From the NCBI GenBank assembly GCA_035550375.1, contig DASZPH010000099.1, positions 1 to 64,000 of the forward strand: 64,000 nt of DNA, read 5' to 3'. Of this stretch, positions 54,297 through 63,600 are shown one piece after another. Numbering within the stretch: the stretch's first letter is position 1; every line of letters begins with the position of its first letter. The stretch comes from DASSFG01 sp035550375. GTDB lineage: Bacteria; Planctomycetota; Planctomycetia; Pirellulales; JAICIG01. A program made the translations under genes and the position numbers. The notes below the pieces were generated by a model. It saw only the letters and a list, made by a program, of their open reading frames with translations. It was not told where the DNA came from and ran no database searches.

Positions 54297-54590
54297 ATGC
54301 ATCGTCCCACCGTTGGCTTGATTGCGCTCGTTCTCTTGGCCGGCGCGGCATGCTGCTATTTCTTCGGCTGGGGGAGCACGGCGCTCGAAAGCGCGTTTTG
54401 GCGAGTCGGCCTGGTGATGGCCCTGCTCTGGCTGGCGCTGCCCGAACTTATGGGCGTGCGAAACAAGCTCCTGCTGGGCATCTTTTTGACTGTTGTGCTG
54501 GTCGCGGCGATCAAGCCAAAGTTTTTGCCGCTGGCGGTCCTGTTCTGCCTCGCCTACGCCGTGCTGCGTCCGCGTCGCCGATCCGGCTAA
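54297..54590 (+). CDS. Small membrane protein
   Basis: The 97-residue product from ATG 54297 has about four hydrophobic helices (about 5-25, 32-50, 55-72, 75-90) and a basic C-terminus RPRRRSG. No family was recognised. It follows the pseudoprotease by about 155 bases that include the inverted repeat, so it is probably a separate unit. Confidence 0.65.
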   Translation: MHRPTVGLIALVLLAGAACCYFFGWGSTALESAFWRVGLVMALLWLALPELMGVRNKLLLGIFLTVVLVAAIKPKFLPLAVLFCLAYAVLRPRRRSG

Positions 54591-54645
54591 AAGAGCACAG
54601 GTTTCGCCTCAAGACCAGCGCTTCGTTTAACCCAACGGGCCGCTG

Positions 54646-55059
54646 TCAGGGCGCCTCGCGGAACGCTTGCTTCTCGAACGGGTTTTCACGGTAAGGATCG
54701 CGCCCGATCAACCACAGCCACAGCGCACAAGAGAGATAGGCCGGGATCATGAAGGGCCCCCAGCGTTCGTACTGCTTGACGTGAACCAGTTCGTGCGCAC
54801 GGGTAATGTCCAGCGCGGCTTGACTTCGCCCGATTACCGTGTGCCCGAGCGTCATCGCAATCGGTGCTCCTGGAAACGAGTCCAAGAACTTCCTCGCCAG
54901 GCCACCCTGAATCTCCACGACGCGGCCTGCTCGGCGAGCCGTCCCGCCTGTAAGCAACGCCAGAATCCCCAGAGATAAGCCTAAGAGCGTCGCCGGTGCG
55001 GCCCAGATGCAGACCAGGCACAAACCAAGCTTCCGCGTTAAGGACCCTAAGTCCGGCAA
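54646..55059 (-). CDS. Membrane protein with an HExxH motif
   Basis: The 137-residue product begins with a TTG at 55059, two bases after the stop of the preceding gene, and is therefore probably the second gene of that unit. It has a hydrophobic N-terminal helix (LTRKLGLCLVCIWAAPA) and a second helix near the end. Between them, about residues 88-98, lies HELVHVKQYERW, the HExxH zinc-binding pattern. No family is known to me; such a short zinc peptidase would be unusual, so a metal-binding role is only a guess. Confidence 0.6.
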   Translation of the reverse strand: MPDLGSLTRKLGLCLVCIWAAPATLLGLSLGILALLTGGTARRAGRVVEIQGGLARKFLDSFPGAPIAMTLGHTVIGRSQAALDITRAHELVHVKQYERWGPFMIPAYLSCALWLWLIGRDPYRENPFEKQAFREAP

Positions 55060-55061
55060 GC

Positions 55062-56261
55062 CTATTTTTCCGCTTCCGGCGCGTCCACCGAGTGGATCGC
55101 CTGGCCCGTGCTGTCGCAGACGCGCAGTTGAAAAGCCCAGCCTTGTGCCCATTCTTCCTTTTGCTCGTTCTGCAGCACCTTTAGCAGGATCGTGTTCCGA
55201 CCCCGCTCCAGCGTGCCACGACCGGTGTACTGATCCATGTCGACCCCGGAATGATAGACACGGTGCGCCTCGATGAGCTTTCCGTTGAGCCAGATCTTGG
55301 CTGCGTTATCGCGGCCGATTCGCAATTCGGCCGGGCGCTGGCTGTCCGACCAGAATTCGGTCCAGGCGTAGGCAACCACTCCGTTCTCCTTGTCGAGGAT
55401 CTTGTTGAGGTCGACGATACCGAATTCGTCCTGTGTCGATGTGTCGCGCCATTCGACTTTGCGGGCGGCGCCATCGCGCGGTTTGCCCTCGTAGACGGCC
55501 GTGAAATTGACTTCCTTTTCCGGCGGGTAGGCGACGTCGAATCCTCGTTCACCCAAATTGTCGAATGGTCCGATGACCTTCCAATTCGTGAGAAAACCGA
55601 AGTGGCGGGCCAGATCGACCTCCTCACCAAGCTTTTCCAATTCCGCCTTTACGACCTTTACCTGGTCGAGGTCACAGGCCCCCGACAAGGCTTCTCGGTA
55701 CAGCTTGCCCAGCGACTCTTGGTCGGCACCATCGGCCTTCTTCGCCGCCGCCTCGTCGAGCAGCCTGGCCACCGCCTCCCGCCGCAGTTCCGGGCTGGGA
55801 TCGTACAAGAAGCCGGGGACGAGCGCCGCGGCAACCTGGTCGTCGTCGACGCGGAGCCACTCGAACGCCAGACGGCGGGCGCGGGGAGCGTGTTCGGTGT
55901 CGAGCACAAACGACTTCAAAGCGGCGACCGGCAGTTGCTTCCCGGCAGTGCGGGTGCCTTCGGCGATCTTCTCCGCCGCCGTTGCAATCCAATTCGCTGC
56001 CAACGGCTGGGCACGATCGAGCGCGGACAGCACTTGCGGCAGCGCTTCGCCATCGGCGGCCGCCACGTCCTGCCAGGCTTTGCTCGCCGCAACGTTTCCG
56101 TCCCCCTCCTTCTCGACCTGAAGCAAAACGGCGAGTTGACGCTCCAGCGACGGTCGCTTTTCTGCTCGGCTCGGCTTGCCGGTCGAAAGAACGATTAACA
56201 CGGCCAGCCCGACAACGGCGTGGCCCGCTATAGCTCTTGAAGATCCCTTGCTGCTCGGCAT
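55062..56261 (-). CDS. Secreted HEAT-like plus beta-sandwich protein
   Basis: The 399-residue product starts with a leader (MPSSKGSSRAIAGHAVVGLAVLI). Residues about 40-215 look like a helical HEAT-type solenoid (LRREAVARLLDEAAAKKADG). Residues about 225-395 are a beta-sandwich with LTNWKVIGPFDNLGERGFDVA and RIGRDNAAKIWLNGKL, the typical sugar-binding-like domain in planctomycete secreted proteins. It is the first gene of a two-gene unit. Function unknown. Confidence 0.8.
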   Translation of the reverse strand: MPSSKGSSRAIAGHAVVGLAVLIVLSTGKPSRAEKRPSLERQLAVLLQVEKEGDGNVAASKAWQDVAAADGEALPQVLSALDRAQPLAANWIATAAEKIAEGTRTAGKQLPVAALKSFVLDTEHAPRARRLAFEWLRVDDDQVAAALVPGFLYDPSPELRREAVARLLDEAAAKKADGADQESLGKLYREALSGACDLDQVKVVKAELEKLGEEVDLARHFGFLTNWKVIGPFDNLGERGFDVAYPPEKEVNFTAVYEGKPRDGAARKVEWRDTSTQDEFGIVDLNKILDKENGVVAYAWTEFWSDSQRPAELRIGRDNAAKIWLNGKLIEAHRVYHSGVDMDQYTGRGTLERGRNTILLKVLQNEQKEEWAQGWAFQLRVCDSTGQAIHSVDAPEAEK

Positions 56262-56426
56262 CGGTTTTCCTTCGATTCGTTACTTTCTGGACAAGTAAAC
56301 GTTAGACGCCCAACCCGCACCGAATCAAGCCCCTCACCGCCGCGAGTCGCCGGGTTGCCGCCCCGAGCACCATCATCAATAATGAATCGCGTCGACTGAC
56401 GGCGCTCAACGTTTGCCCCCCCATCG

Positions 56427-57773
56427 ATGCCCACCATCGCCTACCTGACCGCCGGCGGCGCCGGCATGTTCTGCGGAAGCTGCATGCGTGACAACACGCT
56501 GGCCGCGGCCCTCGGCAAGCTGGGATGCGACGTGCAACTCATTCCTCTCTACACGCCGATCCGGACCGACGAGGAGAACGTGAGCGTCGACCGGGTCTTT
56601 TTCGGCGGCATCAACGTTTACCTCCAGCAGAACGTGCCGCTGTTCCGTTTTTTGCCCGGCTTTCTGGTGCGCTGGCTCGATCATCCGCGGTTGATCGACG
56701 GGGTGGCCCACTTCGGCATCCAGACCAGTGGCCGCAAGCTGGGCGATCTGGCACTCTCCGTTTTGCGCGGCGAGCACGGCTACCAGCGTGGAGAGGTCGC
56801 GCGCCTCGTCGAGTGGCTGGCCGGCCACGTCCGACCGCAGCTTATCAACCTGAGCAACCTCCTTATCGCGGGATGCGTGCCGGCGATCAAACGAGAATTG
56901 AACGTGCCCGTCGTGGTGACCCTGCAAGGGGACGATCTCTTCCTGGAAGAGCTGCCTCAAGCCTACCAGTCGCGGGCCCGTGACGAACTGCGGCGACTGG
57001 CGGCCGACGTGGACGGTTTCATGGTCTTCAGTCGCTATTACGCCCAATACATGGCCGAGGTGCTGCAGGTGCCGGCTGAGCGATTTCATATCGTGCCGAT
57101 GGGAATCAAGGTCGACGACTATCACGCTCTGCAACGGGCCACCGAAGCGGGCCGACCGCCCACGGTTGGTTACCTGGCCCGGCTCTGCCAGGCAAAGGGG
57201 CTGCACCTGCTTGTCGACGCCTACCTGCGGCTAAGGAAACTGCCGGGCACAGAGCACGCCCGGCTGCAGGTGGCCGGATGGTTGCCGCCGGCCGAGCGGA
57301 AATTTGTGGACAACGAGTTTGCAAGGCTACACGCCGCCGGGGTGGGCGATGACTTTCGTTACTGGGGCGTGCTCGAACGCGACCAGAAGCTCGACTTCTT
57401 GAAGTCGATCGACGTCCTTTCGGTGCCAACGACCTATCGAGAACCGAAGGGCATTTTTGTGCTGGAGGCGCTTGCCAGCGGGGTACCGGTGGTCCAACCG
57501 GCGCACGGCGCCTTTCCCGAACTGCTGGCCGCGACCGGGGGAGGTGTCCTCGTACCGCCCAACGAGCCGCAGCAGCTTGCCCAGACGCTGCGCGACCTGC
57601 TGGTCGACCACGCTACCCGTCTGGAACTGGCCCGCCAGGGTCGCGAGCGGGTGCTTGGCGATTTTAGCGCGGCTCGTATGGCCGAGGCCACGCTGGAGGT
57701 ATACCGGCAGTATCTCGCCGAACGAGTCGGCGGAGAGTCGCGAGTCGATCCGGTCGCGTCGGCAACGCCCTGA
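56427..57773 (+). CDS. GT4-family glycosyltransferase
   Basis: The 448-residue protein has the GT-B layout: N-terminal MPTIAYLTAGGAGMFCGSC with the acceptor-binding part, then the sugar-nucleotide half (VGYLARLCQAKGLHLLVDA and LQVAGWLPPAERKF). The GT4 segment EPKGIFVLEALASGVPVVQP is followed by HGAFPELLAATGGGVLV, holding the E-x7-E retention motif. It should transfer a sugar from a nucleotide donor. No other sugar gene is next to it, so the acceptor is unknown. Confidence 0.95.
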   Translation: MPTIAYLTAGGAGMFCGSCMRDNTLAAALGKLGCDVQLIPLYTPIRTDEENVSVDRVFFGGINVYLQQNVPLFRFLPGFLVRWLDHPRLIDGVAHFGIQTSGRKLGDLALSVLRGEHGYQRGEVARLVEWLAGHVRPQLINLSNLLIAGCVPAIKRELNVPVVVTLQGDDLFLEELPQAYQSRARDELRRLAADVDGFMVFSRYYAQYMAEVLQVPAERFHIVPMGIKVDDYHALQRATEAGRPPTVGYLARLCQAKGLHLLVDAYLRLRKLPGTEHARLQVAGWLPPAERKFVDNEFARLHAAGVGDDFRYWGVLERDQKLDFLKSIDVLSVPTTYREPKGIFVLEALASGVPVVQPAHGAFPELLAATGGGVLVPPNEPQQLAQTLRDLLVDHATRLELARQGRERVLGDFSAARMAEATLEVYRQYLAERVGGESRVDPVASATP

Positions 57774-57807
57774 ACCGTGAATCGGCGTGGAAGGCCCGGA
57801 ATTTCAG

Positions 57808-58800
57808 TCAGCAGCCGTCACCCTCGATGGCTTCGACGCGAGTGCCACGATTGTCGGGCGGGGAAATAAAGGCCTGCGATTCTACTCCGGTCGCGTGGAG
57901 CGTTTCAACGAGCCTTTTGGCCTGATGCTCGTTGCGGCAAAGGGCAAAAACGGCCGGTCCCCACGACGATTGGCCGACGCCTTTTACGCCCAGAGCACGA
58001 CAACGCTCGACGAGCCGGTCGACCTCCGCGCTGGCGTAAGCTCCTCCTTGCTCGACGGCGAAGCATTGACCCGCCAGCCGGCCATAGCGAAAGAGCCCTT
58101 CGCTGAAGCGGTCGAAATCACCCGCCTGCCCGGCGGGGAGGATCTCGCAGAGAAGCTCGCGGCACAGCGCGGCCGTTGTTTCGGGCTTAACGGGGGGAAG
58201 GCGGTCAAAGGCCCGCTGTTCCGCCTCGCCTGAAAGGCCGACGCCCGTCTGTGGCACGATGACCGCAAACCGCCAGTCGTCGGGCAGCGCGATGCGGCTG
58301 ATCATGGGTGAGACCTCCTCGTCTGGCAATTTGCCGCCTTCGACGATGAATCCCCCGCCGCACGCTCCGTGGACCCCCACGGCTGATCGTTTGCCGCGGC
58401 CCGCTGCTCGCCCTAGCGACGCGGCCGTCTGCGGCGGCGCGTCGAACCAGGCCGCCAGACCCATAGCCAACGCCATGCCAAGCTGGGTGCCGCTCCCTAG
58501 ACCGACGTGCTGCGGGGGTGCGGAATGTACCGTGATGGTCAGGGGCGGACGCGAAGCGTCACGGTGCCCGGACGGCCACCATGTCGCGTGCCGTGAGAGA
58601 TGGGCGACGCACCGTTCGACACGGTCGCCCAGCGGGCCGATCACCTGGAAACGATCGCTCCCGCTGATCTTAAGCCGCAAATGGGGATCGCTGATCATCA
58701 CTCCCGCCCCACCAAACTGCCGCGCGTGCGGTTGGCCGAACGAGAGCATCCCGAAGTGCAGGCGGCTTGGAGCAGTAATCTGGACGACGGGCTGCTCCAC
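57808..58800 (-). CDS. Beta-RFAP synthase (methanopterin biosynthesis)
   Basis: The 330-residue product is a GHMP-fold protein, with GLGSGTQLGMALAMGL at about 99-115 and RGKRSAVGVHGACGGGFIVE. It is of the family of beta-ribofuranosylaminobenzene 5'-phosphate synthase, the first committed step of tetrahydromethanopterin synthesis. The start PSRLHFGMLSFG and the AVGVHGACGGG and GQSSWGPAVFAL segments are distinctive. It starts three bases after the stop of the DUF447 gene, an arrangement known from methanopterin clusters. Confidence 0.9.
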   Translation of the reverse strand: MEQPVVQITAPSRLHFGMLSFGQPHARQFGGAGVMISDPHLRLKISGSDRFQVIGPLGDRVERCVAHLSRHATWWPSGHRDASRPPLTITVHSAPPQHVGLGSGTQLGMALAMGLAAWFDAPPQTAASLGRAAGRGKRSAVGVHGACGGGFIVEGGKLPDEEVSPMISRIALPDDWRFAVIVPQTGVGLSGEAEQRAFDRLPPVKPETTAALCRELLCEILPAGQAGDFDRFSEGLFRYGRLAGQCFAVEQGGAYASAEVDRLVERCRALGVKGVGQSSWGPAVFALCRNEHQAKRLVETLHATGVESQAFISPPDNRGTRVEAIEGDGC

Positions 58801-58803
58801 GAT

Positions 58804-59376
58804 TTATCCTCCACCGCCGCCAAAGGCCACGTACTCGGATAAGGCTCGAAAGGCGCGCTCCTCTTGTGGGCCGCCCGTCTTATCGACCAGGACCTTCAAC
58901 CGGGCAAACTCGGCTGCGATCTCGTCGGCGGGGAGCAAATGGAGTCGCGTGGCAAGGATGGCAGCCTCGACCACGGCGTGCTTGGCACGGTTAAAACCGA
59001 AGAAGTCACGCACCCTCCCGCTGGTCACCACTTCGGCAACGATACTCGTGCGCTCCGCCTGATCGTCCAGTTCCCGCACCCGAAACGAATACCAGCGGCA
59101 GGCGTTGGCCAGGCGAAATCCCTCCACACCTTCCGCCGGCACCAACTCAGGGAGAGGCTCCAACCGGCCGATTGCGGCCCGCGCCAGCAGTTCGACGTCG
59201 TCGATAACGTGCAGCACTCCCTGGCCGCTGCGTTTCAGGTTCTGGTAGGTGGTCGAGGTCCGGAAGGGGCGCAGGACGATGCGCCGCATATCGTTGTCGA
59301 CGCGCGGCCCCATCGGCGCAATGTTGACCGTGCCATCGGCGCTCAGCGTGGTGACGATGCCTTCTAAAATCATCAC
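58804..59376 (-). CDS. DUF447 family protein (flavin-binding split barrel, methanopterin-linked)
   Basis: The 190-residue product starts MMILEGIVTTLSADG and has VNIAPMGPRVDNDMRRIVLRPF, then STTYQNLKRSGQGVLHVIDD, and further on CRWYSFRVRELDD, the DUF447 pattern, a split-barrel flavin-binding fold. The family is known mainly from clusters of methanopterin-linked C1 metabolism. Here it is directly upstream of beta-RFAP synthase, so the two are probably co-transcribed. Its catalytic role is not known. Confidence 0.88.
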   Translation of the reverse strand: MMILEGIVTTLSADGTVNIAPMGPRVDNDMRRIVLRPFRTSTTYQNLKRSGQGVLHVIDDVELLARAAIGRLEPLPELVPAEGVEGFRLANACRWYSFRVRELDDQAERTSIVAEVVTSGRVRDFFGFNRAKHAVVEAAILATRLHLLPADEIAAEFARLKVLVDKTGGPQEERAFRALSEYVAFGGGGG

Positions 59377-59731
59377 CGGTCATCGTACCACACCAGGCCG
59401 GCCGGCCGTCAGGCGGCAACTGTCCGACAAGTGACCTACGCGGCGCAGAGAGGTCGTGCGTGAGGTAGATTTCAGATGGGTCGCGCTTTGAACCATTCGT
59501 TCGCGGGGTGGCCCGGGTGAACCCACAGCCGAGATCGATCGTCGATTTGGTCGGCGAGATGGGTTCTCCCTGCCTTCGAGTCGGCCCGCGTGCCATCGGA
59601 TAGCTTTTGCCTCGGCGGCACCAGGCTTGCAGGGCAGAGCCTCCACGCGTAACGAGCAATCGGCCGTCTGCCGGTTTTCGTGGAAGGCAACCGCCGCGGC
59701 AACGAGGATTTAGAAGAACCGGGATTTGACG
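59377..59731. other. Intergenic region without visible gene
   Basis: In this 355-base stretch between the divergent DUF447 gene and the small protein at 59732 the frames lack leaders or family-like composition. It must hold the promoters of both. A short inverted pair GAACCCA/TGGGTTC occurs in the middle (about 59519-59566) but is too weak to call. I saw nothing else. Confidence 0.35.
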
Positions 59732-59992
59732 ATGCCTGGCACGATCACCATCACCGACGACAAGCAGGAGAAAGTCTTTGCCGTTGGCGTGCCGGCTCGG
59801 GCAGGATACTACTTGAGCAACCGCGGTCCGAACGTTGTTCGCGTTCTCGCCAGAGCCGGCCCCCGGCCGACGCAGATCCAGATCGCGCCCGGAGAAACGG
59901 TCGTCGTCTACTCCATCAGCGACTACACCGATTTCACCGCCATCATGGTCAATCCGGGCGAACAGGCCCAGATCGACTTTGAGGCGGTCTAG
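59732..59992 (+). CDS. Hypothetical small beta-rich protein
   Basis: The 86-residue product from ATG 59732 looks like a compact beta protein (KVFAVGVPARAGYYLSN, APGETVVVYSISDY, INPGEQAQIDFEAV-type end). A TTG six bases upstream is an alternative start. No leader, no known family. It lies alone between two long intergenic stretches; composition supports a real gene. Confidence 0.65.
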   Translation: MPGTITITDDKQEKVFAVGVPARAGYYLSNRGPNVVRVLARAGPRPTQIQIAPGETVVVYSISDYTDFTAIMVNPGEQAQIDFEAV

Positions 59993-60633
59993 CATCAAGA
60001 GCGGGCATATCGGCGGGTCTCTGGTAGGCGAACAGACTGTCCTTGCAACCCGGTGCCGACGCGCCAGAACAAGATGCCCAGGTTCCAACGTCGTTGGCAT
60101 GAACGATGACGGGTGGCCGTCACGAGATCGTCCAACTGCTTCGTTCGTTTGGCGGCGAGGGCCGGTGCCGATCGCCTCGCTACCCCGTTGAAATCCCGTA
60201 GTCCCGCTGGCGGGTCGGCAATCGCTAAGCTACTGAACTTGGCGAGGTGCGCGTTGTTCCTCTTTTTTTGCCGGCTAGGTTGAACGTGCACTCGGAAACA
60301 GGTTGAGGCCATACGGAACAGCCTACCGCCGTGAATGCTTCGGTTAGCAAATCGGCCCGCTCGAATAAAAGGGCCGGTTCGCGACTGCAAGATTGTCGAC
60401 CGTAGCGACGGCCGGACCGCGACAGGGAATCGAAGGCTTTCTGAAAATGGGTTGAAGGATCGTAGGGGTCGGGGAATCCTCGACGCTTGAGGATTCCGGC
60501 TGCTTCCTGCCTGTCGACCGGTACTCCGAGTCGGATTCGCGACTTCAAGAGGCGGGTGTCTGATCCTGTTTGGTCAGGCGAAAGGCGCGGTGCCGGCTGC
60601 CCTCGTTGAGGTCGCCATCTCGGAGGCTCCGTG
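59993..60633. other. 641-base intergenic region
   Basis: Frames here have no leader, no motif and inconsistent composition, so I call no gene. A T-run of eight (about 60259-60266) lies within it without a clear preceding stem. Towards the end GGAGG at 60622-60626 is the ribosome site of the next gene. The GC level changes within the stretch, which may mark remnants of broken genes; I cannot identify any. Confidence 0.4.
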
Positions 60634-63600
60634 ATGCGGCCCAACCCCTGGAACGACTTCCTGAGACGAATTTCCATCGCGCCCGCGCCCTGTCGCCGGC
60701 GACGGCGCACAGGCCGAACGGCCGCGCTGCAAAGCCTCGAGCCGCGCGAACTCCTGACGGCGTCGATGGAGCTGTTCAACGGCAGCACGCAACTCTACAG
60801 CAGCGGCGGCGATTCTTTCGGCACCGTTTCGGTCGGCGCCGCCGACACGCAGTATCTGACGGTCAAGAATGTCGGCAGCTCGACCTTGACGATCAGCTCC
60901 GACTCCCTGCCAAGCGGTTTTTCGTCGTCGACTTCGATGCCGCTCAGTATCAACGCGGGGCAGTCGGCGACGCTCGCCGTGAGCATGTCTACCGGAAGCC
61001 CGGGTAGTTTCTCCGGGCCGTTCCAACTGAGCACCAACGATCCCAATAACAGCACCTTCATGATCTACCTGAGCGGCACGGTGCAGCAGTCGTCTGGCGG
61101 AGGCACGATCGAGTTGTTCGACGGCTCGACGCAGCTTTCCAACGGTGGCAGCGATTCGTTCGGGAGCGTCACGGTTGGTTCGAGCGACACGAAATCCTTC
61201 ACGGTCGACAACACAGGATCGAGCAGTCTCAGTGTGAGCTCCGTCAACTTGCCTTCCGGATATACGCTCAACACGTCGCTGCCGCTGACCATCGCTCCCA
61301 ATCAATCGTCGACGCTCACGGTAAGCCTGAACACTTCTACGGCCGGCACTTACGGCGGGACGATGAGCGTCACCTCGAACTCGACGCAGAATAACCCATT
61401 TAGCGTCAGCCTCAGTGGCACCGTCACGGCGCCCGCGGCGCCGGTGATGTCGCTGGCAGATGGCTCAACGACGATCGCTAGCGGCGGCAACGACAGTTTC
61501 GGAGACGTGACGCAAGGTTCGACCGCCAACAAAACCTTCACGGTAAAAAACACGGGTAACGCATCGTTGTCTGTTTCCGCCATATCGCTCCCCAGTGGAT
61601 ATAGCCTGCAAACTTCGCTTCCCTTGTCGGTCGCGGCAGGTGGCTCGACCACGTTCGTGGTGGCGCTGAACACCGGTACGATCGGCACGTACTCTGGGAC
61701 GATGTCAATCACCGACACGGACAGCAACAACGATCCCTACAACGTGAGCCTGAGCGGCACGGTGCAGCAGCCGTCAGGCGGGGGAACGATCGAACTGCTG
61801 GACGGGTCGACACAGCTTTCTAGCGGCGCGAGCGATTCGTTCGGCAATTACAGCGTCGGCGCCAACGCGATCAAGCAGTTCACGGTCAAAGACACCGGCA
61901 CCCAATCGTTGAACGTCAGCCAGATCTCTCTGCCGAACGGCTTCTCGCTCCAAAGCACGCCTTTGCCCCTGAACCTGTCTCCGGGCGGTTCGGCCATGAT
62001 CACCGTCATGATGAATACCTCGACGGCGGGCAACCTAAGCGGCACGATGACGATCGACAGCAACGATCCGAACTCGCCGTTCACGCTCAACTTGAACGGC
62101 TCGGTTGGCAACGTGTCGCCGGTGATCACCGTCTACGACGGCAGCACCGCGGTGCCCAACAACCCCAACGGCGGCGCGTCGAACCCCGACGACTTCGGCG
62201 ACACGCCGCTGGGAACGCCGCTTGATAAGACCTTTACCATCGCCAACTCCGGTTCAAGCGAGATCGCGATCACCGCTGCCTCGCTACGACTCCCGCCGGG
62301 CTTCAGCTTCGTGGGCTCCTGGCCCGCCACGGTCTCGGCACATGGCTCGGTTCCCTTCACGGTTCAATTCGACTCAACCTCGGCAGGGACGGCGGGCGGG
62401 GTCCTGTCCTTCGAAGACGGCGACCCTGCAGCGACCGTCTACCAGTTCGGCATCGGCGCCACGGCAACCGTGCCCCATTTGGCAATTCAAGACCAAAGCA
62501 CCGAAGAATACGTGTCGAACGGCCTGACCGATGCCTTCGGCACAACCGAGCAGGGAGTTCCGGTCGAAAAAACGTTCGTCATTTCGAACATAAGCCAAGC
62601 GCCGCTTCTCCTGGCGCCGACGTCACTCATGTTGCCCACCGGCTTCAGTCTCGTCGGCAACCTTCCCGCAACGGTCGCCGCGGGCGGCACCGCCAGCTTC
62701 ACACTGGAGCTCAATGCGGCCGCCGCCGGCTCGTACTCGGGCACGATGAGTTTTCTGGACAACGATCTCGCCAACACTCCCTTCAGCCTGACGCTGACCG
62801 GCGTGGTCAACGCTCCCACAGGCGTGATCAGCGTCAGCGACGGCGGCACCCCGGTGATCGACGGCCGAACCGAGATCGATTTCGGCACGACGAACGTCGG
62901 CACCCCTGCGTCGCAGTCGTTCTTGATCCGCAACACGGGCCAAGCAGCCCTATCGCTCGACCCCCAGACGCTGCTTGTTCCAGCCGGTTTCAGCGTCGCC
63001 CAGACGTTCGACGGCACGTTGGCGCCGGGCGCGTCGACCACGCTCGTCATCGACCTCTCGAGCGGTCAGGCCGGGGCCTACGGCGGTACCGTATCCTTTC
63101 ACACGGGCGATCCGAATCACCCTGTTTTCACGTTTTTTGCCGGCGGTCAGGTCAATCCGCCGGAACCGGCCGTCGCCGTGCTCGACGGGAACACCGCGAT
63201 TGCCAACGGCGCCAACGACAACTTCGGCAGCACGCCCCTGGGCACGCCCATCCAACAAACGATCACCATCGAGAACCAGGGGAATGCGGAGCTCAACATC
63301 AACCTGCACTCGCTTGTGGCGCCGACGGGTTTCGGTATTGTGACGCCACCGGCAGCGACAGTCGAACCCGGTGGTTCCACGAGCATGGTCGTCGAACTCG
63401 ACGCCGCCGAGGGCGGGAATGCTTCGGGAACCCTCACCTTCGCGTCGAACGATCCGAACAACGCCGTTTTCTCGCTGAACGTGTCCGGTCAGGTGCTGGT
63501 GCCCGCCATGGCCGTCTCCAACAGTCAGGGCCAGGCGATCGCTAATAACACGGGTACGCTCAACTTCGGCAGCACGCCCCTCTCCTCGCCGACCACGAGC

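Noticed and set aside
59995..60788. Minus-strand frames of 131 and 187 codons in the gap before the giant repeat protein
   Set aside because: No leader, no motif, and the second overlaps the well-supported start of the choice-of-anchor gene.
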